Of a stretch of 64,000 bases of DNA, positions 13,001 through 25,000 are shown piece after piece; position 1 is the first letter of the stretch; every line of letters starts with the position of its first letter. The stretch comes from Amoebophrya sp. A120. Its lineage: Eukaryota > Sar > Dinophyceae > Syndiniales > Amoebophryaceae. Below the pieces are notes generated by a model. The model was not told the DNA's origin. It saw only the letters and a list, made by a program, of their open reading frames with translations, and searched no databases. Position numbers and translations under genes: made by a program. The stretch lies in the NCBI GenBank assembly GCA_905178155.1, contig CAJINV010000011.1:2947144-3011143 (forward strand). The letters are read 5' to 3'.

Positions 13001-16000
13001 CGCACTTCTCGTTGCAGCCAGACAATCGCAAACGAGAGGAGGCGGTTGGGCACGAAAACTTCGGAGTGGAGGCCGTATGGTGGGTAGCTGTGTCGCAATC
13101 CAGTGTATTGCCACCCGGATTTTTTGGATCTTCGCCAGGGCGTGCCGCAAGACCGGTCTGGTTATGCAATGCAAAAGCATCGTACTAGTATATATAAATT
13201 GCAGTACTACAAATTAGCCCAGCATTACAAATTGAATTTGTAATCAGCATTACACATTGAATTTGTAATGCTGATTTGCCCTTGAGAAAGAGACTTGTGA
13301 TGCATAAATGCAATTACTACGAGTACGATGCTTAGCTTTTGCAGAGGATACTGGTCGGGACGGTACAACATTTCCCAGGTGATGCCGCTATCCTGTGGAA
13401 AAACGTCCCCGCCCCAGAGTTGTCATGCTAAACACAATGCGACACAATTTGCCCCCCCATTGGACCATGGCCGCAGATGGCTTGACGCGCCGGGCGGGTG
13501 GGTTGGGCGGACACCAAAGTGCCATCACCATCATCTCCCGGCAACTATATTCCAACTCTGTTATCGCCACCAACCATACTTCGCAACCATCCATACTGTG
13601 CCAACTGAACAACACCTCGCTTTTTTTACCAACAATTCCTTACTCTAATCCTCGCAAACTTCCAACTCGCAACCACTATATTACGCTATATTAACGGGGA
13701 TGTACAGCCAGGCCCACAACTACAAGAGAAAGCTGCAGCCTGCGGCAAGCCAGTTGTTACTGTCTGGATGAATCCATTCACTGGAGGCACTGACTAAGCG
13801 ACAAGCGCCAGCCTGAAGTGATGTTTAAACATCCAAATTAAAGGTAAGAGGTGCGAGATTTAATGCTGATCCACCAGACCGCCGGATTTGGCGACCATGA
13901 AGATTGCTTCACACATGACCGGAAGCGCGGGGTACAGATACACGATTGGCAAGGCTGCTCAAGTAGAACACGTTTCTGCCGCACCCCAGAGTTGTCATGC
14001 AAATCTGCATGCCAAAAAAGTTTCTCATGCGGAGCCCCATGAGAAGCATTCTCTCGTCGGGTTTTGGAATTTGTGATGCTATGTATAATCAGCGGGATAG
14101 GCTAGGTCCGTGATGCTTCTGAATTACCTTGACAGGATTTATTACACTACGAGGAAAAACTTGTCATGTGAAGCAACCAAAGCTGGCTAATTTGTGTAGC
14201 AGATTTCCCATCTTGACTCTGGTGTGGGGACGTTTTTACTCAGGATAGCCGCTTTTGCGTTTGTATCCGTTTTTCGCCGCGGAGGTTGGTGGTGTGCAAG
14301 CAGCAGTTGGGCAGCACGTTACGGCATCACTGCTCGCGCACGTTTCGCCGCTACAAAGCAGGTCAGCGCTTTCGGTCAACCAGTGGCTCGCTCGTCCTCC
14401 TGCGGTGCACACGGTGGTTTGATGGCTCGGTTCCCGGTTGCACTCTTCCTTGCAGCCCTTGACATCAAGGGACAGGTCTGCGCCGGGGCAGTTGTATTTA
14501 GCCGCGCCTCTCCACCCAGTCGTGCAACGGATGTAATTAGGATTCGCTGTCTTCCACCCGCCGCCGTCTCTATGGAACTGTCAGGATCGAAGTCGACAAA
14601 CTTGAAAATAAATTTGTGATGCATATTGAAGTGCGACGCAAAGGGTGCGTGTATTGCATTTGCAGAGGAGGCAGTAAAGGGGGCAGACTAAATAATTATC
14701 GTCCTGCTACGGGAGGTCAAGATTTGGGCTGCTGACTCGCGTGACAGAAGGGAGCTCCTTTGCCCTCAACGGCATGACATTGGTGGCCTCAACGGCATGA
14801 CAGATTCGCTTCCGGCGCGGGGGAAATTTGCCATGCATACCCGACTGCACCTCATCAAAAACCTTTGCACCGTCGCCGCAAGCAGGGGGAAAATTTGTCA
14901 TGCGCCCCCTATATTAAGCTGCGGGCCCAACAAACTGGTAAGTGTCGCTTTGATGCGTCAGAAATTTTTGCACCTTTGTCGCTTTCGGTCCTGAAGCTTC
15001 CATAATCTGTTGGGTTGCCGTAGTGGTTCCGCAACAGCCACTCCCAATTGTTCGCCTTTCCGTCCGCAAGAGGCCCGTTGTACCCCGTTTTGTCGCTAGG
15101 TTCGCGGCACCGAGCAACGAGTATCCTATGTAAAAGCGTCCCCACCCCAGAGTCAAGATGGGGATCTCGCAACACAAGCCGCTAAGCTTTGGAAGTCACG
15201 CATCATGACAAGTTCCTCTCTGTATTGTAGTGCAGTTTAGAATGAACAAGTGCAGCCGCATCACAAAACCACCTACTCATCCTGTTCACAGCATTAGAAA
15301 GTCGGAAACGCGATTGGAAATGCCCCTCGACTGGGGGCGCGCATTACAAATCTTCCTGTGACTGCAAATCTGCATGACATCAACTAGGGATTTTTTTACT
15401 CAGGATAACGAGGCACGTGTCCTTATCCACCGGTTTACAGTGGTTCTCTGCGCAGGGAGGAGTGCCCAGCTTCTTGGGTAGCAAGTCCTTCAGAACCTGT
15501 TTTCGGCAGTCTGCGGAAACTAGGCCCAGGTTATGCGTGCTCTGATCGTGGGCGCCATTGCTGTTGGATTTCTTTAGCCAACACTTACCCGTTTCTGCTG
15601 ACAATGTGCCGTGATTTGTGGAGGGCTTATGCACAAACCAGTTGCAAGTGCTTTCCTGTGCGCACAAGAGCAGGCACTCGTTGTGGGTCTTGCCTTGGTA
15701 TGACTTTATGTCCAAATTCCCTTTGTCCTTGCGCCACAACACCTCACACATGAAGTAATGGTCTATTTCTACATTGCCAGGAGAGACAGTCCGAGTTTTC
15801 GCGGCGCTGCATTTTTCCCTGCAGCCTTTGAGCTGGAGTTCCTGGCCCCCTCCCGCGCACTTGTACTGGGGGGGCGCGTTATTCACAGTCGTGTGGGTGT
15901 CCTTGCACTTGAAGTCATTCGGGCGGTATTGTGAGGAAAAATCCCCCCTCCCCATATTGAAAACGCATTCGTCTGAAAATTTGTGATGCAGATTTGTGAC

Positions 16001-19000
16001 CACAAATCCCCTCTGTGTTGCAGCAAGAAGGCGAACTCAGACAGTCGGCCGCATTATGCAGGCGGTTTGTGATGCTGTTGGCCTTACAGCCTGGACGTTT
16101 GTCATGCTAGGTAGGCGCCTACGTCGAAACCTCTCGAATCAGGCCTGGCATATGCCTGCAGTCCTCTACTGCAAGATTTGCATTTGTGTACGGATATCCA
16201 GCATCACAAATGTCCTTTTTGATATGGGGAGGGGGGATTTTTCCTTTTGATAGGTGGGGCGGTGCCCATGAAGTCCCGGGTCTCGCGTCGTCCTCTTGAA
16301 CGAGGACGTCGGCCCAGGGCGTCAAGGTTAGTATGACGGTGCACAACTCCCCCTCCCCCTCATTTGTATAGCATGGACGGCAATACAAGCATCAGCAATA
16401 ATGCCGGTTTTGCATGACAAATTAACACTGGAGTGTCGTGCTATTTGGGCTACCAGAACTTGTCATGCAAACAGTGCCAAGAGGCACTGCTTGGATCTGG
16501 GATTTTGCATATACAAATGAGGGAGAGGGGGAGTTGTGCACTCTCATAGTTAGATACCCGTAAGCATTAGCAAGCGTAGGCTCCGTGCAGGGCGACGTAT
16601 CGCAGCACGTACCTTTGTCGTTCGTACCACACTGGCTGGTCGAACAAACTTTATTGGTGTCTGTCGTAATCAACTTGTTGGCGCCGGCGCACACCGTTGT
16701 CTGGACATGGTTTGCGCGCCTGGTGTATCAGAGTGAAAAACTCCCCCTCCCTATTTTATACCAAAACGACGCTTCTGATGCTGGAGCTGCATACACAAAT
16801 CAGATTTGTCTTGCTGGCGAGGACTGCAGGCCCATCTTGAGCCTGAGTAGACAGGTTTTGGCCTAGGCGCTTTGTATGAAAGACGTCTACGCTGTAGGTG
16901 CAACAACATGACAAACCGCCTGTAGAATGCGGCGGAGCTTGTGGGGTTGCCTTCATGCAACACAGAGCCGATTTGTGGTCACAAATCAGCAACACAAATT
17001 TTCGATTGCCTTGTCAATATGGGGAGGGGGATTTTTCCTTTTTGATATGGTGCATCGTTCTTGGCAGCAAGCCCCGAGGTCGTCCATGTGTGATTGATCC
17101 GGTATCAAATGCAAATATGTCTGGGTCTGGAAGATTCTAAACTTGTGATGCTGTCCCTGGATTCTACAGAAAGTTTTTTTTTTTTTTTTTTGAAAACATA
17201 ATCTTAGCCTTAAACTCATAAAGATCACAATAGCAACTTCAGATCGGAAATGTGGTGTGAATGATCGGAGTTCGCTGCCGTCATGTTCTTCACAGGTCCA
17301 TGGACAAGTTCTGTGGGTGCGATCCCGGGATCCAATCGTTGCCGAATTTCTTCAGCATCGTCTGAACAGTGGTTTCCCTCTCCACTCCGCTGGCTACGGT
17401 TGCTCGCACGGGACCCGGTACGGAGTGAGCAACACCACCGTGGCAAGAAAACCTTAGCTGTGCATAGGTTCTGTCGCCAATTGACAGCGTTACATCGGTT
17501 CGCCGCTACGTCGTTCCAACGTATGTAAGTCGTTGTCGGTGATGAAGCCTTACCTTTCGGATACTGAAAAACACTTCCGGAGGGAAGGACAAACCCCTAC
17601 CATATTGGCCTGTCTGCGTCCTCCATGGTGCTCCTATTACACTACCTCGCCCCCTGACACCTCCTATCTACCCTAACGGACGGAAAAGCGACTATGTCAG
17701 TCTTTGCAATTTTGTGGACTCTAACTAGGAGGGAATGTGACGGGCATCAATGTTACAGCGCAGCTTTAGCTTTTTTGGCCGTACTATAGAGAGAAGGAAA
17801 CAGGAAAGCTCTACCATACTCAGCTTCTTCTTTTTTCGGTTTTTCTCGACGGGGAATTTTACATAGGTGCTAGAGACGTGGGGTTTTAGAAAGAAACAAT
17901 CTTACAGCAAAACAATCACACTTCCTTATGCTTTTAGCTCCATTTGTTTTCCCTCAGTGATTTCGGCGTATAGATGCTTGCGCCTTGGCGTCTCTCGCTC
18001 CTTCGACGTCCTCATAATTCTGCCTTTTTTCAGTCCTCGCATAAATCTGTCTGTCGCCATCATCTCGTCTTTGTAATATTTTCGCGCCTCCTTTTGCAGC
18101 TGCATGCCGTTTTGCCACTCGTAGAGAAAACTCGCAAAGAGAATCATCCCGCATATTCTTGGTTCTGGAACAGTCCTCCCCTTCCTCCCTTTCATGATTG
18201 TATTTTTCGCCATTGCCTGTCTTTCATTTCGTTTTGTGTCATCTTGAAAAGCTTTTTTAGTTTGCAAAAAAATTTGAATGGTAAAATCCATTTCAATTCT
18301 CGCACCAAGTGCTGACCTGACGTCATGTTCTCGTGGCATCTTGTCAAGGCAATATCTTGCATTACAAAACTATGACACAGAAAAGTCTTATCGTCGCTGC
18401 CTCGTGACAATTCATTTTTGTAGTGGGTTTCATTGATCACCACTTACTTGCCACAAAATCGCTCAAAAGGAGCCAAAGCTTTACTCTGAATATTTTTTCC
18501 TTCTTGCAGCAAGTTCTTGGTAGATAGGCGTAGGACCTTCTGCGCCTCCAGCAGTCCGTGCTCTGCTGGGGTCGGGGCTGCTCGGCTCAGCTCCCGAACA
18601 TAAGGATTTTTTGCAGTCGGCTCTCTGCATCCTTTTAGCGCGTACTACTCCTGTTGCTTCTCGTCCCAAAGCCCCAGCTGCAACATCCAGAAAAGATATC
18701 CACGCCGCCGCTTCTCATACTCCAGCCCTCGTAAAGTATTTTTCATTTTTCAAAAACAATTTTCGCATTTTTACTGCCATGCGGTTCTTCTTTTATTTTC
18801 CAAAAAACTAAAACTCATCAATTGCGCATTATTTTTTCTTGCTTATAGCTTTTCTTTAAAATTTGACACCATCCAACTTATATTTTTACACTTAGATTCT
18901 ATTTTCTTCACCAAAAGCCAAATCTTCTACACATTTAAACTCCTCATCTAGTACGCTGTAGCGGGTCTTAAGCATGCGAAAAAAGTTTGGTAGTTGTACT

Positions 19001-22000
19001 TTTGCCTTCGTACTCTTCTCAACACTTTCCCCAGTGTAAGGCAGCCGCTTCGTAATGTCGTCGATGATGTGCTGCTTGAAAATTGGCATCTTTGTGTGCA
19101 CTCACAGCAGGTATGAAAATATTTTTTTTGGGTTCTTCAGCATCATTACTTCTTCTTCTTCTGGAATTCGTGGGAGACCAAAAATTTCTGTTCGACAGTC
19201 CTCGAGCTTTTCGCATTTACACAGCAAATGCGTTGCGTGGCATGTTGACTTTGTGTTGCACAGCGTGCACTTTTGGTAGTAGATACCTTCCTCGTATTCA
19301 TACAAACCCGCCGCAGCCATGCCTTCCGGAAAAGCGCCACGCCAGAAGTAGTAGTAGACTACCTCTAGAAGCCTAGAAGGAAGCGCGCCACTTTTAGGAC
19401 GAAAGGGACCCAATTTTTTTGCACGTTTTAGCAGGACAGGCGCACAAGTGCTGAAGTCGTCCGGACCCCACCAGTCACTTGTAGACGATTCTAGCAAGCG
19501 ACGGAGAATGGTAGGCGTGATGATTTTTTTGAACGCATAAGCTTCAAGACCAAGCTGTCGCGCTTTTTTGTACCTCAAGATCGCAGCAGATGCGATTGCG
19601 TCGACCGCATCATTGAAATAAAGCCGGGAATGCCCCGGGCGCCATCTCATGTCAACTTCAAACTCCCGCTCTGGTGCAATCGTTCGCGTGGAGATGTCAT
19701 GCATATCAAAGCTCGGCACTTTGTTCATGCAGGCTTCACGCAGAAGCTCTATCTCCTGCGCTATCAAATAGATCTGATGGCTAGAACTGTCGTCGTAGTT
19801 AGCAAAGGCTTCAAGTATTGAATTCGGGTCCGAGTACATGCCTAATTTTTTTATGAGCCTTCGCAATCCTGTGGATACGCATACTTCCGTCGTTTTTCGT
19901 AATTGTCTCACTTGTGCAAAGCACTCCGCGTCAAAACTGTCCACCTTGAGAAACGGCAGGGGGCTCGTCACAATGGCGGTGCTCACACAGAGCGGCTCCA
20001 CTCCTGCTATCCCGCTGACCGGGTCTGTCGGATCATCCGGCATATTTTCACACTCTTTTGCATACCAGAAAGTTGCCCCCCCGCACCCCCCTGTATTCTC
20101 TGCCTCTGAGACTGAGCCATCTGCACACATTATCAACTCGTCTATGTTTCGCAGCCTTTTTCTTATTTCGTATTCTTGCTTGACAGCAATCGCAAGCCTG
20201 GCTCTACTTAGCTCACTGGAATCTTTCATGCTAGACAATTTCGCATAGCCACTCTCTCGGCCTATGTCATCCATCGTTTTGACGGAAATTTTGAATCCTG
20301 TCCATTCTTTCCTCGTCAGGTTCAGTGGCTGGCTTTTCAGTGCTGCATGAATTTCAGGCAGTTTTCGCTGTGAGATCGTGCGAAAAAATGTCGTCCATGC
20401 AAATTTTACCGGTGTGCTGGCAATGGGATTCGAGTCCACTGCGTCGATCATGCCCAGCACCGCAGGATGGTCAACCGTTTCCCCATCCAGCGGCCAGGAT
20501 CCTCTCGCTGCCCCTTTGTAGAAGTGCATCAGGTTCTCGACCAGGAAGAGTAAATGTGGCCTGGCTAGGCCTGCTGCTTCATAAAGCGCACTCGTAGGGG
20601 TTGTCTTTGGCAAATTTAACAAAAATTTTAAATGTTTCGCAACCAACTTCTCGAGTTGGACCTTGTTAGCTTCCGTGAAGTACGGGTACATTGGTGACCC
20701 GTTACTAGCTAAGGCACTATAGCACAACGCCTCGAAAACATCACACTTCTTGCTTGGCCTAAGTGATTTCAGACCCGTCGCTACCCTAGCCTCTCGCAGC
20801 ATGTCTTCCATAATTTTTTCATACATACTCTCAAAGGTCCACGCCCCATCATATAAAAAGCCTAAGCTTCGCGCTGCTTCTACTCGTCTGTCCTCAAAAC
20901 CCCGCTTGTATAGCACGACTTCGCTTTTGTCGGTTTCAAAAAATATATAGTAGCTGCGTGCTTGCGACACTAAGTTTTTTCTGTTGGTTGCTAGGTTTCT
21001 TGCGTATCCTGCCTGGCAGTTATCATCCGAGTACTGTATCACTACTGCGTTGCCTTTGTTCAACCGTTCTAGCATCCTAAGCATCGGTATGTGATGGGCG
21101 TTAAATACGCCGCCACTAAGGGGGGATCCTTGCGGGACCCCCGGCACTAAGTGCCAGCACCTATCACCTTCTCGTATCTTGGCTGTTCTTCCTGACAGCC
21201 ATTGCGTGACAACCCCGAAAAGGTCAAGCGGAATCCCTAAATACAAATTTGTCATCAGCATCGTCTGATGGTCACATACATCAAAACCGCAAATGTTATC
21301 TGCTAACCCTACAAATTTGTCTTCATCATTGTCCCACCATCCGCCGTTTTCCGAGCCTATTATAAGTTTTGCAAATAAGAAATCTATTATCCTAATTGCA
21401 CTATCCTCCTTGCTAAAACCCTTCCTATAGGCTAAGCTAGTTACTGGAAGTTTATTCACCTCATCCCTGTGCTTCAGCGTGTTTCCTTCCCACCTAAAAC
21501 CCTCTAAGTAGAGACTAAAGCGCCTATCTATGATGATTTCGCACAACTTCGAGAAGACGCTAAGCAGGCTAACTGGGCGATAGAGTTGTTCTGCATAGGG
21601 CAGATTTGTCGTTTTTTGTGCCGGGGCTATGTTCACTAGGTTTCCTATCGCTGGGAAGGCATCATACTTTATGAGGATGTAAAAGAGCCTAAAAAGAATT
21701 TCCTCATTCTCATCTTTGAGCGCTTTTATCAATTCGTGTGGGATGTGGTCATATCCCGGCGATTTTTCTTTTTCCATTTTGTTGACCGCTGCCCGAAATT
21801 CGAGCTTGGTCAATTCCCTAAAGACTCCTAAAGAAGCGCGTCGCTTCGCGCTGTTCCTAACCTCTTCCCGGAGTTTGTCTATGTAATTTTGGTCGTGAGG
21901 AAATTTCAACTTTTCGTCCGCGTATACTTTTTTTGGTCGCTGCTTATACAGCGCGTGAAACATATTCACTATCGTTTTTCTGTCTGTCGTTGTTTCAGAC

Positions 22001-25000
22001 GGTAGCGGTTTGTTAGTTAGTTTTTCTTTCTTAATTGCCTTGTCTGCAGCTGCATTAGATCCCGGGTCATTGCCCGTCACTCTTTCAACATATTCACGCC
22101 GTTTTTCCCGTTTAATCATAGCACGCGGAAACGCTGAAGTTCTCCATGTTCTCCTTCCTCGTCGTCGGTTTATCTCTTTCCATAGAGTACGCGGCGACTT
22201 TACATCCAAGCTGTTCTTCTCCTCCACCTCGTTCTCATCCACTTCCAGCTTGCCCGCAGTGTCGTCATCCTCCGACTTCTCACTATCATCCTGCTCCAAG
22301 GAGATTTTCATACTCGGCTCCATTGACGCTAATCTTGATCCTGCAGCAGAGCTCGACGCAGCTTGTTGCAGGGCTCCATCCCCGAAAATTGCGCTCATGC
22401 TCAAGTCCCGCGCGTCCTCCTGCAGGAGCTCATGCCCCGACTCCCTTGCAGGCGCCTTCGCCGTGGTTCCTCGCTGTTCTCTATTTTGAACTTGATTGCG
22501 CTGGCTTGCTCCAGTCGTTTTTGTACCTGAAAGTAATTTTTTGTCTGAGGAGGACTCTTTCTGTCCCTCCTCTTTGTCCCCGTCCTGCGTTGCTGCCACT
22601 CCACCCCCGCCTTCTACACGTTCTGCAACATCTTCACTGTTCCCGTTATCCCTCGCTGCACCCGGACCCTCCTTCTTCTGCCTTTTGGCCTCATTCGGGA
22701 TCGCGTTGCGGTCTTTCTGGGTATGGGGAATTGTCATCATTGCTGCCTGCAGCAGGTTATCACGAAAAGCTTTCAGCTCTGCTTGCGCATCATCTTCGTT
22801 CAATTCTGACCACCCCGCTTTTAAAAACTTGCTGTCATGCATTGCAACCTCAAGCATGTTACTGCACTCTGTAGTCCAGCACATGTCTTCAATGCGCGTG
22901 CCAGTTTCAAACTGGAATCGTGGCTCAAATCGAGGCTCCATGTCACAAAAAAACTCGCCACCATCTTCATCTACCACATCACACTCAACAGCCTCCTGGA
23001 CCTCTGTTGAAAAATTCAGACTCGCATAAACAAAATTGTGGTCCGAGCACGTGGCTTGTATTGCATGAGAGTTCTCCTCCTCACTTTTGAAATCTTTTTT
23101 GTTTATTATTATTACATCGGGAGAAGTCTTGCGATCATCTTTTGGCGTTCGTGTGAATACATTTCTGTCGTTCACCACCTGAAAAGTATCCTTGTGATTA
23201 TTCATATGTAGCCATCTTTTCAGGATACTTCCGTTTGGGTTCTCCTGGCGGGCATTTGCATCCCAGGCCGGGCTGCGGGCGTTGAAATCTCCTAGCATAA
23301 TCGCAGCATTTTCAGAGAGCATCTCACCTTTTAGGGCATTGCTTTGCGCGTAGAAGTTCAACACTTCAAAAGTGTAGCCCCCTGCCCGAAGGAGGGCGCC
23401 TGATGTTTCTACTGCATTCTTGTCTTCTGCTGCCGTCACACCGACAAAGTCAAAACACGACCTAACTAACAACGCCGAGCATCCGCGCAATGTTTTTCGT
23501 GTTTTTTGTTTACAAATAATCACATGGAATCCTAAATCAAGCACTTGCGCTATAAATTCTTCATCCAAAATGTCATCCATGTGTGTTTCCTGTAGCCCCA
23601 AAATCTCAATTCCTATTTTTTTGTCTTTTAACATTTTCAACACAAAGGCTTTTGCTCCTGATTTGTCATTTAGTGCCTGCGTATTAAATGTTCCGACTAC
23701 TACCTTTTCTAAAAGTGTCTTTTTCTTGTGTTTTTTGGAAGTCATACGAAAAACATTTTCATACTCTAGCCCAGCTGCCACCAGTGCTTCTGCGTCTTCA
23801 CTTGTGTATTTACCCGTCGAGATCCTGTCTTGCAGCTTGTGCACACCTCGACGCGCATGCCCGTCATTTGCCGCGTAGATGGAGCACTCCGGACACTGCC
23901 ACTCCGTTCCTTTCCCATCCGCCATATTTTGCAAGAGCTTCCCCACTGTTTTTCTACAACAAAGTCGGTGTTTGTCCATCTGTTCAGCATCGTCGCTGTT
24001 TGTCACCCCACAGAGCAAGCAGACATATTTCCCCACCTTGTGCTTATTTCTGTCATGCATGTCGTCGTAATTTGGCACAATCCACGTCAGTTTTGTACGT
24101 GTCCCATTTCTCATCACAAGTCTTGTCTTCGTTTTTTGCCAAGGCTTCAAAATATTTTCGCCTTCTGTCATGCGTGTAATCTCAATTGGATTACTCATCC
24201 TGTCGCAGTCAGTCATTGAGCTTCTGCGCTCTGGGTGGGATTTTTTGCACCTAGTCAAGTGCTTCGCAAGCTGGTTTTCAGCAGTCACAGCATGCAAACA
24301 TCCACCACAGACGTGCCATCTTTTCATTTTGGTCTGCTTTTGTTCATGACCCAGCTCTGCAACTTTCTTCTGTAGCTCCTTATCATCTTCCATACCCTCC
24401 TGATAAACCCACGCGTGGACCAGAAAGTGCTCGTCGTATTCCTGCCTCACATCTTCTTCTAGATTTCCGCTTCCAGCATGCTGGTGTCCACCATTTTGGC
24501 CACTGTCGTTTCGTTGGTCTTCCTCTTGTCTCCGGCTGTCCTGCAGTGCCGGATTTCTGCCTAGGTTGGATTCGGATGCACGTCCTCCATTTTCTCGCTC
24601 TCCACCATCGTCATCTTCCAGCGGAGGTAGCAGATATTCTTTTCGATTTCCATCATGTCCCCGGTCCTGATGGTCTTGATTTTGGCCACGTACTCGATTT
24701 TCTGCAGCCAGATCATCCAGCCCTCTCTGTGAGCCTCCTTCCTCCTCTTCATTCTCCAGGTTCAGGCCCAGATCATCTCGCGCTGTTCTGCAGAGCTCGT
24801 CGTCGTTTTCATCTGCTTCTGCGCGACCGGTATCCAGTTTGGCCGATTTCATGATGTGAAAGTGCTTATTTCGTCCTAAAGGCCTCGCTAGAAACTTTTT
24901 CACAACCTTCAGGGCCACTCGTGAAGTCGTATTCTGCTCTGCCAACCTTGTACACAATTGTTTTTCACACGCCACAGCAGTCGTCTACTATTTCTATTCT

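Noticed and set aside
13412-14000. 17-bp direct repeat CCCCAGAGTTGTCATGC as a target-site duplication
   Set aside because: Other family H introners naturally carry this sequence or close variants at two internal places, so it does not prove an insertion.
17195-17215. GGCTAAGAT-like match to U2 snRNA on the minus strand near the LINE tail
   Set aside because: The match is too short and its flanks do not follow U2.
17225-17446. Minus frame as the first exon of a separate gene ending at 4080
   Set aside because: It lies in the LINE 3' region, upstream of the poly(A) tract. The real upstream exon is at 26199-26405, on the far side of the LINE.
22010-22874. Plus-strand frames of 159 and 242 codons
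   Set aside because: Antisense shadows within the LINE polyprotein, which has domain support across this region.
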